The notes under the pieces: model-generated
What the model was told of the DNA's origin: nothing
The model's database searches: none
Seen by the model: the letters and a program-made list of their open reading frames with translations, nothing else
Translations under genes and position numbers: made by a program
Source of the DNA: JAUIAI01 sp050633665
GTDB lineage: Bacteria; Pseudomonadota; Gammaproteobacteria; Burkholderiales; Burkholderiaceae_E
Assembly: GCA_050633665.1 (NCBI GenBank)
Contig: JBOEGY010000005.1
Span: 277,196 to 341,195 of the forward strand
DNA: 64,000 bases
Direction: 5' to 3'
In this document: piece after piece, positions 16,681 to 25,751 of the stretch
Layout: each line of letters begins with the position of its first letter
Position numbering within the stretch: position 1 is the first letter of the stretch

Positions 16681-17613
16681 CTACAGCCTGAGCGCGGAAA
16701 AGGTGTCGCAGGCTTTGACCGAACCTTGTTGCAGGCCGACGTTGAACCACTTGGCCCGTTGCTTGGCGCTGCCGTGGGTAAAGTGTTCCGGGCGAACCGG
16801 CGCGCCGGATTGACGCATCATGTTGTCATCACCCACTGCCGCGGCAGCGTTCATGGCTTCTTCGATGTCACCGCTTTCGAGCCAGCCGCTGGCTTGCTGG
16901 GACTCTCTGGCCCAAATGCCGGCAAGGCAATCCGCTTGCAGCTCAAGGCGCACGGACAACTGGTTGTATTGGGTTTTGGGCAACCGGCGCCGCTGCTCAT
17001 CCATTTTTTTCATCGTGCCGGAGATGTTCTGGATGTGATGGCCGACTTCGTGGGCAATGACATAGGCTTGAGCAAAATCGCCAGGGGCACCCAGACGCTG
17101 ATGCATCATCTGGAAAAAACTCAGATCGATGTAGACCTTGCGATCGGCCGGACAGTAGAACGGCCCGGAAGCCGCTGAGCCCTGGCCGCAAGAGGTTGCG
17201 GTGGCTCCGGTGAACAAGACAAGGTCCGGAGCAGGGTAGCGAGAGCCACTGGCTTCAAATTTGGGTGCCCAGACGTCTTCGGTGCTGGCCAGCACCACTG
17301 AGACGAATTTGCCCATGTCGTCGCCTGGGGAGCCACTGGCCGGGGAGGTTTGTGATGAGACCGATGAGCTTGGCGCGGCCATGCCACCCAGACCGCCACC
17401 ACCGCCGCCAAACATGCCCAGCAGAGTCATCGGGTTAATCCCGAATAACCAGGCCACGATCAGGCCGATCACGATGGTACCCAGGCCCAGTCCGCCACCT
17501 CGGCGCCCGGTCATTCTGGGCATTCGCCCTGAGCGCCCTAGTCCGCCCAGGCCGCCATTCTGACTACGTCTATCCTCAACGTTACTGCTTTCTCTTCGTC
17601 CTCTCCAGCGCAT
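16681..17613 (-). CDS. ypfJ: YpfJ family neutral zinc metallopeptidase
   Basis: The 310-residue protein has a Gly/Arg-rich cytosolic N-terminus, one membrane helix around residues 44-70 (LGTIVIGLIVAWLFGI), a Gly-rich linker, and a metallopeptidase domain with the zinc motif HEVGHH and the downstream RLELQADCLAGIWA. This matches the putative neutral zinc metallopeptidase family (PF04228). The substrate is unknown. It stands alone, with about 100 bp on its 3' side and 226 bp to the divergent DUF1223 gene. Confidence 0.9.
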   Translation of the reverse strand: MRWRGRRESSNVEDRRSQNGGLGGLGRSGRMPRMTGRRGGGLGLGTIVIGLIVAWLFGINPMTLLGMFGGGGGGLGGMAAPSSSVSSQTSPASGSPGDDMGKFVSVVLASTEDVWAPKFEASGSRYPAPDLVLFTGATATSCGQGSAASGPFYCPADRKVYIDLSFFQMMHQRLGAPGDFAQAYVIAHEVGHHIQNISGTMKKMDEQRRRLPKTQYNQLSVRLELQADCLAGIWARESQQASGWLESGDIEEAMNAAAAVGDDNMMRQSGAPVRPEHFTHGSAKQRAKWFNVGLQQGSVKACDTFSALRL

Positions 17614-17839
17614 GGTTCCTCCTCGTGAGCCGGGCTGTGTCCGGGTCTGTCCGGTATTGTCAGGTCAGCCGTTGCGATCTTTTTCGCAAGCGGTCGCCAG
17701 TCGTCGCTGCCGAGGATAACAAGAACAAGGCCCGCCGGTCCGCACCCGAGCCGGTCCGGACGCCGCGTCGTGGTCTTGTAAGCCGGCCCCGATCGCACGG
17801 ACACACTAATTCACAAGACGAGCATCAGGTGGATTTCAA

Positions 17840-18652
17840 ATGAGAAACCTCTCGCTGAACGCGCTGGCACTAGCCCTGCTGGCCGTCGGTTCAGGGCCGG
17901 CAATTGCTGGCATGACCTGTCAGGCAAGCAGTCCGGCCCATCGCGTAGCGCTGGTCGAGTTGTACACCTCAGAAGGCTGTAGCAGTTGCCCGCCGGCTGA
18001 TCAGTGGCTTTCCGCGTTATCAAGCTCTGCGTTGTCGGCCGATAAAGTCTTGCCGCTGGCGCTGCATGTGGACTACTGGGACTACATCGGCTGGAAAGAC
18101 CGCTTCGCTGAGCCGGCGTATACCAAACGCCAGCGTGGTCATGCCGCCAGAAACCGGCTCAATTCAATCTATACGCCGCAAGTGGTGACCAACGGACAAG
18201 ACACGCGCGACTGGTATCGCGCTGGTTCGTTTTTGAGCCGGGTCGAGGCCATCAGTTCGCAGCCCTCTCCGGTAACGATGCAACTGCAGGCATCGCAGAC
18301 CCGGCCCGGCTCGGCGACGGTGACCGTAGGGGTCGACGTGCAGGATGCGTCGGCCCTGTCGGCAGGACCGGCAACTGTTCACGTGGTGATGTATCAGAAC
18401 GGCCTGGCAAGCGAGGTCAGTCGAGGCGAGAATGCGGGCCGTCATCTGGTCCATGACCGGGTAGTTCGACACTGGGCCCGGCCGCAGCCCATGAAATCGG
18501 CTCTGTCATTCGAGCGGGAGATCGAACTGCCTGGGAATGCCGTTTCAGACAGCGCCGCAGGTACCGGGTTGGCCGCTTTTGTGCAAGCGTCCGACGGCGA
18601 AGTTATTCAGGCGGTTGATTGCGTACTGGCCGCGCCAGCCAGCACCAGCTGA
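17840..18652 (+). CDS. DUF1223 family secreted thioredoxin-like protein
   Basis: The 270-residue protein starts with a signal peptide (about 23 residues, cleavage near AIAG) and continues with the DUF1223 signature LVELYTSEGCSSCPPAD, a CxxC motif in a thioredoxin-like fold, followed by HVDYWDYIGWKDRF. It is probably periplasmic. Members occur across proteobacteria; no activity is established that I know of. Its last 50 bp overlap the end of the convergent nuclease gene. Confidence 0.85.
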   Translation: MRNLSLNALALALLAVGSGPAIAGMTCQASSPAHRVALVELYTSEGCSSCPPADQWLSALSSSALSADKVLPLALHVDYWDYIGWKDRFAEPAYTKRQRGHAARNRLNSIYTPQVVTNGQDTRDWYRAGSFLSRVEAISSQPSPVTMQLQASQTRPGSATVTVGVDVQDASALSAGPATVHVVMYQNGLASEVSRGENAGRHLVHDRVVRHWARPQPMKSALSFEREIELPGNAVSDSAAGTGLAAFVQASDGEVIQAVDCVLAAPASTS

Positions 18653-20276
18653 TCAGCGCCGTGCCTTTTTTGCGATGGACCCAATGCTGTTCGTCGTCAA
18701 ATTCCGGTGTCAGCGGTAGTGATTCGGGCGCGCGAGACGGCAGTTGCGTCCACAGGTTCAAAGGTGTTCGTTTGCGGCCTCGCAAGGTTTTGAGTAACAG
18801 AGCCTGCACGTGACGGTTGAAGCGGACGGCCCGGTCCTGCGTGGTCGGTTCGGTTTGTGTGAGCCATTCGGTCAGCGAGGCTTGTTCGCTACCGGACTGC
18901 AACCAGTGCCATTGCTCAAAACAATGCCAGCTCATCAGTTCGCGCTCAGTGTCTTGTTCGATCAATAACAAGCGCGCGTCGGGCCAGTCCGGCACGTTGT
19001 GAGGCAAGAGGTCGGCATGAATGCGTTCCAGCAATGCCTGATGGGTTTGTTCGCCTATGCAGGCGCCGGCGCAGCGTTGTAGCTGGCGGGCAAAACAAGG
19101 CGCTCCGGGTTCCGCTTTTTCGAGCCCGAGGGTCGCCAGACACCAGCCGAACTCGCGGCCATGCGCGATCAGCCGTTGTCGGGCAGCGCTGCGCGAGGCG
19201 AACGGGCCGAGCAAACCGTTCAGCATGCCGTTGTGTAGTTGTTCCGGTTGCAGGGATTCGAGCCGAATGAATTGTGGCTGGACGGATTGCTCGCCAAAGC
19301 CGACAAACCAGGCTTGCTGGTGACTGCGTAAGGCGCGGTTATGGGCAGGTTGATAGCGCTCGATTGCCTGAATTTCAGCGAGCAGCGCACTGAATTCGCC
19401 AGCGGTTTCCTGCCAGCTGAGCCGGCGGGTTTCACTGGCCAGCCGCAGCCCCCGCTCGGACTGATAGTCGGTACAGAAATGGCTCGCGATGCGTTGGCGG
19501 ATATTGATGCTTTTGCCGATATACAGCGGGTGTTCGTTTAGCCCATGAAAAAAATAGATACCGGGGCCGGCAGGCAAGGCTTCAACCGAAGCGATGTTCA
19601 GATGTGCGGGCAGGTTGGGGCGGCTGATCAGGCGCCGGGCTGTGGCGAACACCGGTTCGGCACCGTGCTCGTTGACCAGTGATTGCACAAACTGCCACAG
19701 GACTTCAGCGTCGCCCAATGCCCTGTGGCGTTCGATGCAGCGTAATCCGTTTCTCAGGATGACAGCATCCAGCGAGTGAGACTCTGCGTGATCAGTCAGC
19801 GCGCGTGACAATCGCACCGTGCACAAAGTGCGTGCCTGGAACAGGCGCCCGGCGCGGGCCATTTCTGCTTTGATGAAGCCGTAGTCAAATCGTGCATGGT
19901 GGGCAACAAAAACCGCGTCTTGCAAGTGATGTTCGATGGTGTCAGCGACAGCAGCAAACTCAGGCTGGTCTGCGAGCATCGATTGATCAATGCCCGTGAG
20001 AAACTGAATCTCCGGCGGGATTGGCACCCCGGGGTTGATCAGACTGGCCCAATGTACCACCCGCGGCGGGCCGGCATACGGGTGCGGCCACTGGACGGTC
20101 ACAATCCCCACCTCAGTCACCCGGCCCCGAGCCGGAGAAGAGCCGGTTGTTTCGACGTCGACAAAGGCGAGCTTGCTCGCCAGGGGCTGGGCAGCGAGCT
20201 TGCTCGCCAGAGGAGGGGACGCCGGCTCGCCCGCCACGGGCGGCGAATCGTGAACCGGGGTTGCCGGCGTGATCAT
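18603..20276 (-). CDS. DnaQ-like exonuclease fused to a GIY-YIG nuclease domain (UvrC/Cho-like)
   Basis: The 557-residue protein joins a DEDD 3'-5' exonuclease (FVDVETTG, HHARFDYGF, HRALGDAEVL at residues 35-205) to a GIY-YIG endonuclease domain (GPGIYFFHG...YIGKSINIRQRI, about 240-320) and a UvrC-like cysteine region. Similar epsilon-like/Cho fusions are annotated as exonuclease domain proteins in betaproteobacteria and gammaproteobacteria and are thought to act in DNA repair. The first 33 residues contain a tandem repeat (LASKLAAQP/LASKLA), so the real start may lie slightly later. Its end overlaps DUF1223 by 50 bp. Confidence 0.85.
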   Translation of the reverse strand: MITPATPVHDSPPVAGEPASPPLASKLAAQPLASKLAFVDVETTGSSPARGRVTEVGIVTVQWPHPYAGPPRVVHWASLINPGVPIPPEIQFLTGIDQSMLADQPEFAAVADTIEHHLQDAVFVAHHARFDYGFIKAEMARAGRLFQARTLCTVRLSRALTDHAESHSLDAVILRNGLRCIERHRALGDAEVLWQFVQSLVNEHGAEPVFATARRLISRPNLPAHLNIASVEALPAGPGIYFFHGLNEHPLYIGKSINIRQRIASHFCTDYQSERGLRLASETRRLSWQETAGEFSALLAEIQAIERYQPAHNRALRSHQQAWFVGFGEQSVQPQFIRLESLQPEQLHNGMLNGLLGPFASRSAARQRLIAHGREFGWCLATLGLEKAEPGAPCFARQLQRCAGACIGEQTHQALLERIHADLLPHNVPDWPDARLLLIEQDTERELMSWHCFEQWHWLQSGSEQASLTEWLTQTEPTTQDRAVRFNRHVQALLLKTLRGRKRTPLNLWTQLPSRAPESLPLTPEFDDEQHWVHRKKGTALISWCWLARPVRNQPPE

Positions 20277-20611
20277 GCCGGCCGCGGGCTGCCGGGGTGC
20301 CCGCGGGTGTGACGGTTTGTTGAATTTTTCATCGGGCAGCGCTTCATTTGGAGATTTTACTGTGTATTTATCCAGTTTAGCTGGTCAGTTTGCGGTAATC
20401 GGTCAAATCCCACAACCACTGGCCGCCCAATAAGGTCACAATAGCGGGTTACCGTAAGTCTTTTCGGGGTCAGCCGTTTCAGGCCCCTGGTCCCAGGCCG
20501 TGGCGCCCGGTCACTTTGTGCCCGCCGGACTTGTCGCATCGTCACACACCCGACCGAAAAATCTCTAGACCCCAGATTTCTTTTTTCATTTTTTCTGTGA
20601 GCTGCCCTAGT
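20277..20611. other. Upstream region and leader of the DEAD-box helicase gene (335 bp)
   Basis: No separate gene is supported. A CCTGG-TC-CCAGG hairpin is near 20485-20496. Just before the start codon there is AAATCT-N9-AGATTT followed by two T-runs (CTTTTTTCATTTTTTC, about 20579-20595), which looks like a weak AT-rich terminator or U-rich leader. No promoter was convincing. Confidence 0.4.
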
Positions 20612-22216
20612 TTGAACACACCTGCTGACCAAACCCCTGAATCCGTGTCTCCAGCCACTGCTGAACCGATAGCTGAAACGTTGCAGACTGCACCGGTCAG
20701 CGAAACCGCTGTCGTTGAAGAGCCTGCGGCGGCAGAAGAACCGACTGTTCGGTTCAGCGATTTCGGACTGGCAGAACCGATCGCCAGAGCGGTAGCGGAA
20801 ATGGGCTATGAGGTCCCGACCCCGATCCAGGCGCAGGCCATTCCGGTGGTAATGCAAGGCCTTGACGTTATGGGGGCGGCCCAGACGGGTACCGGTAAGA
20901 CGGCCGGTTTTGCACTGCCGATTCTGCAACGGCTGATGCGCCACGCGAACACCAGCGCCTCACCTGCGCGGCACCCGGTCCGCGCCCTGATTCTGGCGCC
21001 GACCCGCGAACTGGCCGATCAGATCTACGTCAACGTGGCCGCTTATGCCAAGCACTCCGGTTTGCGAAGCGCTGCTGTGTTCGGCGGTGTTGATATCAAA
21101 CCGCAGATATTGGCGTTGCGGCAGGGTTGCGAAGTGCTGATTGCAACCCCGGGCCGGCTGCTTGATCACGTTGAGCAAAAAACCGCAAATCTTGGCATGG
21201 TTGAAGTGCTGGTTCTGGACGAAGCCGACCGCATGCTGGATATGGGTTTTCTGCCGGATATTCAACGCATTATCAAGCTGTTGCCCGCGCAGCGCCAGAA
21301 TCTGATGTTTTCCGCCACTTTCTCCAAAGAGATTCGTCGTCTTGCCGGAACGTTCCTGAACGATCCGCAGCTGATCGAAACAGCGCGCCGAAACGCCACC
21401 GCAGAGAATGTTGAGCAGACTATCTACAAAGTGCGCGATGCTGACGCCAAACGCGCCGCCGTAGCGCAGTTGATTCGCGATCGCGAGATGGCGCAAGTCA
21501 TCGTGTTTACGAATACCAAGATCGGCGCGAGCCGCCTGGCCAGAATTCTCGAAAAAGAAGGTTTGAACGCAAGCGCCATTCATGGCGACAAGTCGCAGCA
21601 GGAAAGGCTGGCGACACTGGATGCGTTCAAAAAGAACGAAGTGCGCGTATTGGTGGCCACTGATGTTGCCGCACGCGGACTGGACATCGCCGAATTACCA
21701 GCCGTGATCAACTACGACCTGCCTTATTCCGCTGAGGATTATGTTCACCGGATTGGCCGGACTGGGCGTGCCGGCGCCAGCGGTCTGGCTTTGTCGTTGA
21801 TGGTTCGCGAAGAAGACAAACTGCGCGTTGAAATCGAACGACTGATCAAGCGCGAACTGAAAGTGACTGAACTGACGATCAAAGGTGAGCCGGCTATGCG
21901 CTCCAGATCAGAAAGTTCTGGCCGTGACTCGCGAAGCGGGTCCCGGGACGGATCTCGTTCCGGCCGCTCCGACAAATCAGAGCGCGGCAATCGCAACTAT
22001 TCACGGGGGCCCGCAAAAACCAAATTGCCGGGCAGTTCGACTGATCCGTTTTTCTACCAACCCTATGAGTCGGCGGCGCAGCCGGCTCCGGCCGCTGATG
22101 ACGCTGGCGGGGATGGGGCTCGAGGCTCAGCAATCATCGCCAGACGTGAGCAAGACCGCAAAGGGCGCAAGAGCCCGCTTGCCGCGCTATTGGGCGGACT
22201 TAAACCGGCTGGCTGA
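20612..22216 (+). CDS. rhlE: DEAD-box ATP-dependent RNA helicase, RhlE type
   Basis: All helicase motifs are present in order: Q motif PTPIQAQAIP, AQTGTGKT, PTRELA, DEAD, SAT, VATDVAARGLD and HRIGRTGR. The core is followed by a basic Ser/Arg/Gly-rich tail (RSGSRDGSRSGRS) typical of RhlE and related RNA remodelling helicases. The start is unclear: the frame is open from 20516, with GTG at 20597 and TTG at 20612, and none has a good Shine-Dalgarno. I use TTG 20612 (534 residues), where the acidic Pro/Glu/Ala-rich N-terminus begins. The stop overlaps the next start (TGATG). Confidence 0.88.
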   Translation: MNTPADQTPESVSPATAEPIAETLQTAPVSETAVVEEPAAAEEPTVRFSDFGLAEPIARAVAEMGYEVPTPIQAQAIPVVMQGLDVMGAAQTGTGKTAGFALPILQRLMRHANTSASPARHPVRALILAPTRELADQIYVNVAAYAKHSGLRSAAVFGGVDIKPQILALRQGCEVLIATPGRLLDHVEQKTANLGMVEVLVLDEADRMLDMGFLPDIQRIIKLLPAQRQNLMFSATFSKEIRRLAGTFLNDPQLIETARRNATAENVEQTIYKVRDADAKRAAVAQLIRDREMAQVIVFTNTKIGASRLARILEKEGLNASAIHGDKSQQERLATLDAFKKNEVRVLVATDVAARGLDIAELPAVINYDLPYSAEDYVHRIGRTGRAGASGLALSLMVREEDKLRVEIERLIKRELKVTELTIKGEPAMRSRSESSGRDSRSGSRDGSRSGRSDKSERGNRNYSRGPAKTKLPGSSTDPFFYQPYESAAQPAPAADDAGGDGARGSAIIARREQDRKGRKSPLAALLGGLKPAG

Positions 22217-23016
22217 TGCATAGCCCGGACCGGCCAATGATCGGACAGGCTACGCTGGCAGATGCGGGGCGCCGGCGGGTTCTCGGTGCGGCCGGGGGCG
22301 TCAGCGCTCTGGTCGCGATGCCGGCACTCGGTCTTGCCGCTGAGCACAGTTTGACGCTTCAGCCTTTTGCGCTGGATTATTCGGGTTATCTGGTCAGTGG
22401 CATGGGTTCAACGCCGCTGGCTTCGGCGCGTCTGACGGCCGCAAGCGAAGGCGGGCGTTTTAGCGTGGAGCTGGTCGTTGAAAGCTTTCTGGCCGACCTG
22501 ACTTATCGCAGTCGCGGCATTATTGACCAGCATGGTTTGAAGCCGTTGCAATACCAGGAGCGTCGCAAAGTCGCTTTTCGTTCTGCACGAGAAAAGACGG
22601 TGATGTATGTGCACACCGACGACAGTAAAATTCAAAATACTCAGGTCGGAGATCAGTTGTTTGTTCCCACTGGGGCGCAAGACCGGCTGAGTCTGATTCT
22701 GCAGGTTATCTGGATGAGTCGCCGGCAACCGCAATTGCTGAGCAATGACGCCGAATTCGGCATGCCGTTCGCGCGAGTGAGCCGGGTGTCAGAAAGCCGC
22801 TGGCGGGTACGCGGGCCGGAACCGCTGGTGCGCCAGGAAGACGAAGGTCCGTCGCGTGGATCTCGCGTTAGTGGTTACCGCATCACCCGGGTGGCCGATC
22901 AACGCGACACAGTTGATGTGGCTTTCTGGTTGAGCGCCGATCAGAAACTGCAGCCATTGGTTTTGCAGTTTGCTGAAAAAGGCCGTCGCCTGCGCTTCGT
23001 TCACGATTCGGTATGA
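22216..23016 (+). CDS. DUF3108 family exported protein
   Basis: A 266-residue protein with an N-terminal twin-arginine-like signal (RRRVLGAAGG followed by a hydrophobic stretch ending LGLAAE) and a DUF3108-like beta-rich body. The family is periplasmic and of unknown function. The ATG overlaps the helicase stop, suggesting translational coupling; a second ATG at 22237 is also possible. Its last 16 bp overlap the end of the convergent gluQRS. Confidence 0.7.
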   Translation: MHSPDRPMIGQATLADAGRRRVLGAAGGVSALVAMPALGLAAEHSLTLQPFALDYSGYLVSGMGSTPLASARLTAASEGGRFSVELVVESFLADLTYRSRGIIDQHGLKPLQYQERRKVAFRSAREKTVMYVHTDDSKIQNTQVGDQLFVPTGAQDRLSLILQVIWMSRRQPQLLSNDAEFGMPFARVSRVSESRWRVRGPEPLVRQEDEGPSRGSRVSGYRITRVADQRDTVDVAFWLSADQKLQPLVLQFAEKGRRLRFVHDSV

Positions 23017-23933
23017 ATTATTTTGAATTGGGCTGCCCAGCGGGCGGTCGCTTCAGACCAGAACCCTGTTATCGATCCGGCTGAGATCTGTCCCAGTTCC
23101 AGATGGCTCAGCGCCTGATTGAGAACCGCTACAGCCTGTTGCTCGCTGGCCGGCTTTGGCAGGGCTGGCGCCTGGGTTTGTTTGGACAGTTTGTTACCCG
23201 CCAGATCGCGTAACACCGGAACGTGCAGGTAGCGTGGCCGTGGCGCGCCGAGTGCTGCCTGCAGGCAGCACTGCCGGGCGGTGTTGTCGGCCAGGTCGTC
23301 GCCGCGCACGACGTCGGTTACTTGCTGGGCTGCGTCATCCACCACTACCGCCAGTTGATAGCTCCAGAGCAGGTCGCGTCGGCGCAGAATAAAGTCGCCA
23401 ACCGTTTCGCCGACAGACTCAGAGTTTTCTTGCCGGCTCCAGCGGTCGGTCCAGTGAATTGAACAGCCATCGGTGTTGAGCCGCCAGCTATGCGCTTCAG
23501 TGGCAGAAACGCCGGCGTTGCGACAAGTGCCCGGATAAGGTGTGTGACTGCCTGGTGGGGTTTCCGGCAGGCCTAGCGTCTGACGGGTCGCAACAATCTG
23601 TTTTCGGGAGCACCGGCAGCGGTAGGCGCGATTGGATTTGCGCAGTTGGTTCAGTGCTGCTTCATAGCGAGCCGTGCGCCGGCTCTGGTGCATAACAGGC
23701 TGACTGGTGATAAACCCGTAGGCGTGTAACGTCGCCAGGATCGAATCGGCGGCGCCCGGTTCGGTGCGCGGTTCGTCGACATCCTCCAGTCTGATCAGCC
23801 ACTGCCCATGGTGTGCGCGAGCGTCCAGAAAGCTGGCGGTCGCGGCGACCAGTGAGCCAGCATGTAAAGGCCCGGTCGGCGAAGGCGCAAACCGGCCGAC
23901 ATAAGCTGTTCTTGGACGATTAACCGGGTTCAA
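23001..23933 (-). CDS. gluQRS: Glutamyl-Q tRNA(Asp) synthetase
   Basis: GluQRS attaches glutamate to queuosine at position 34 of tRNA(Asp). The protein resembles the catalytic half of GluRS, with the HIGH-like GRFAPSPTGPLHAGSL, the RCSRKQI cysteine region and the KMSKS-like NKLSKQT. It has no anticodon-binding domain, as expected. The frame can start at GTG 23993, inside lysR. I prefer TTG 23931-23933, which overlaps the lysR stop by 4 bp (TTGA) and has GGGG upstream, giving 310 residues. It acts on the product of the queuosine pathway that ends with QueG (635-1726). Confidence 0.88.
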   Translation of the reverse strand: MNPVNRPRTAYVGRFAPSPTGPLHAGSLVAATASFLDARAHHGQWLIRLEDVDEPRTEPGAADSILATLHAYGFITSQPVMHQSRRTARYEAALNQLRKSNRAYRCRCSRKQIVATRQTLGLPETPPGSHTPYPGTCRNAGVSATEAHSWRLNTDGCSIHWTDRWSRQENSESVGETVGDFILRRRDLLWSYQLAVVVDDAAQQVTDVVRGDDLADNTARQCCLQAALGAPRPRYLHVPVLRDLAGNKLSKQTQAPALPKPASEQQAVAVLNQALSHLELGQISAGSITGFWSEATARWAAQFKIIHTES

Positions 23934-24892
23934 TTCAGTGGCCCCATCAGGAGCTTCTGACGGACTCTCCTGGTGGCCAGTTTGTCCAGCCACCAGGCCA
24001 GGGCTTTGCCTGGGAGCGGTTGCGACCAGGCGAAAAAGATGTCGGTTGGATCGCGCCGGGTCAGTACCTGGCGCTCAACCAGCCGACCGCTTTCAAGCCA
24101 CGGGCGGGCAAACGACTCGGGAATGTAGCCAATGCCCAGGCCGCTCGCCTGGGCGCGGATCTTTTGCTCCAGGGTGGCAACGGTAATGCAGTCCTGGCCA
24201 TCGACAATGCCCACGCTGGCGTTAACCTGCGTGTCTGAGGAGTCCGCCACGACGACAACCCGGTGCCGGCGCAAGGCTTCGTCGGTGATCGGCTCATTGG
24301 CCGGCCATTGGCTTAAGGGGTGCCCCGGTGCGACGCAAAAGACAAATTGCACGGTTCCCAGCGGCGAACTGAAAAACCGACCGCCCTGGCCATGCTCTCG
24401 GCCCTGGTCGGCCGGTGCCAGACCGACCGGTGGCTGTGCCCCTGTGGTTCCGATTGCAAGATCCACTTTATTCCGGGTTAGTGAGAGCCAGGTGCCGTGA
24501 TAGACCTCGTAAGTCAGTCGAATCCGGGTTGGGGCCTCCAGTTGGTCGAAATCGGCGAGTAGCGGCGCTACTGCTTCGAACGCGACGACGGCATCAATGC
24601 CGATTCGCAACTCGTCTTCCCAGCCCGAGCCAATCTGGCGGACCCGTCGGGTGAGTGATTGCGCCTCGTTAAGCAGGTTTTGCCCGTCTGCCAGCAGGAT
24701 TCTGCCAGCCGGGGTCAGGACCGCGCGCTGGCCGCGCCGGTCAAATAACAAGACGTCGAGCTCGTCTTCGAACTTGCGGACCGAGTAGGTCAGTGCCGAC
24801 GGTACCTTGCCCAGTTCGCGGGCCGCCGCCGCAAAACTGCCGTGCCGCGCAATAGTTGCGATGAGATTCACGGCGCTCAGATCCAGTGGCAT
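23930..24892 (-). CDS. LysR family transcriptional regulator
   Basis: The 320-residue protein has an N-terminal winged helix-turn-helix (LIATIARHGSFAAAARELGKVPSALTYSVRKFE split over the usual positions) and a LysR substrate-binding domain. It is divergent from a pirin gene, an arrangement also seen for yhaJ-yhaK in E. coli, and probably controls that gene from the palindrome at 24920-24940. The inducer is unknown. Confidence 0.9.
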   Translation of the reverse strand: MPLDLSAVNLIATIARHGSFAAAARELGKVPSALTYSVRKFEDELDVLLFDRRGQRAVLTPAGRILLADGQNLLNEAQSLTRRVRQIGSGWEDELRIGIDAVVAFEAVAPLLADFDQLEAPTRIRLTYEVYHGTWLSLTRNKVDLAIGTTGAQPPVGLAPADQGREHGQGGRFFSSPLGTVQFVFCVAPGHPLSQWPANEPITDEALRRHRVVVVADSSDTQVNASVGIVDGQDCITVATLEQKIRAQASGLGIGYIPESFARPWLESGRLVERQVLTRRDPTDIFFAWSQPLPGKALAWWLDKLATRRVRQKLLMGPLN

Positions 24893-24919
24893 GGCAGCAG
24901 GCTATCACGGCTCAGTCCC

Positions 24920-24940
24920 ATATTCAAAATATTTGAATAT
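24920..24940. promoter_or_regulatory. Palindromic operator between lysR and pirin
   Basis: ATATTCAAA-ATA-TTTGAATAT, perfect 9-bp arms, in an AT-rich patch of a GC-rich genome. The inner part fits the T-N11-A pattern of LysR binding sites. A related half (GAATATTTTGA) lies about 8 bp further on. Confidence 0.6.
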
Positions 24941-25016
24941 AGGGGCGGAATATTTTGAGCGATATCGTTTCAGTTGAGCTGCATTATCTACAAATAGTGA
25001 TTTATGGGAGTTCAAT

Positions 25017-25730
25017 ATGTTTGAATTAAGAGCTGCCGCCGAGCGAGGGCAGGCGGATCATGGATGGCTGCAAAGCGCTCACAGTTTTTCATTCGCCAAT
25101 TACTTTGACTCGGCGCACATGGGCTTTGGGCCATTGCGGGTGATCAATGAAGATCGGATTTCAGCCGGAGCCGGCTTTGACCGCCATGGCCATCGTGACA
25201 TGGAAATCATCAGCTACGTCATTGCCGGCGAGCTGGCTCATAAAGACAGCATGGGCAACGGGTCCGGCATTTTGCCGGGCGATGTCCAGCGTATGACCGC
25301 CGGCACCGGGGTCGAGCATTCGGAATTCAATCCGCAGCAGGATCAGGGCACCCACTTTCTGCAGATCTGGATTGAGCCGGCCGAGCGCGGTTTGCAGCCT
25401 GGCTATGAAGAGCGCCGGTTCACTGAGGCCGACAAACGTGGTCGCCTGTGTCTGATCGGTTCAGGGCATGGTGAGCCTGGAGCGGTCGTCATTCATCAAG
25501 ATGTTCGGCTCTACGCCGGACTGTTCGAGGGAGCTGAGAGCGCTGAATGGCGGCTCGAGCATGGCCGCATGGCTTACCTGCACGTTGTTCAGGGAGGGTT
25601 GTCGGTCAACGGCCAGCCCCTGCAGGCGGGTGATGCACTCAAGATACGTGGTGGCGCGGACGCCCAGGCAATCAGATTGACTGATGGCCAAAGCGCTGAA
25701 GTTTTATTGTTTGACATGGCCGACGCCTGA
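25017..25730 (+). CDS. Pirin family protein (YhaK-like bicupin)
   Basis: A 237-residue bicupin. The first cupin has the metal-binding pattern FDRHGHRDMEIISYV ... HSEFN (two His, His and Glu ligands), and the C-terminal cupin is less conserved. Pirins include quercetinase-like dioxygenases and redox sensors. The ATG is preceded by GGGAG. It is followed after 21 bp by a flavodoxin-like reductase, so the two probably respond together to a redox or quinone signal under the LysR regulator. Confidence 0.9.
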   Translation: MFELRAAAERGQADHGWLQSAHSFSFANYFDSAHMGFGPLRVINEDRISAGAGFDRHGHRDMEIISYVIAGELAHKDSMGNGSGILPGDVQRMTAGTGVEHSEFNPQQDQGTHFLQIWIEPAERGLQPGYEERRFTEADKRGRLCLIGSGHGEPGAVVIHQDVRLYAGLFEGAESAEWRLEHGRMAYLHVVQGGLSVNGQPLQAGDALKIRGGADAQAIRLTDGQSAEVLLFDMADA

Positions 25731-25751
25731 TTGGCCAAAGGAGTTTTTTCA

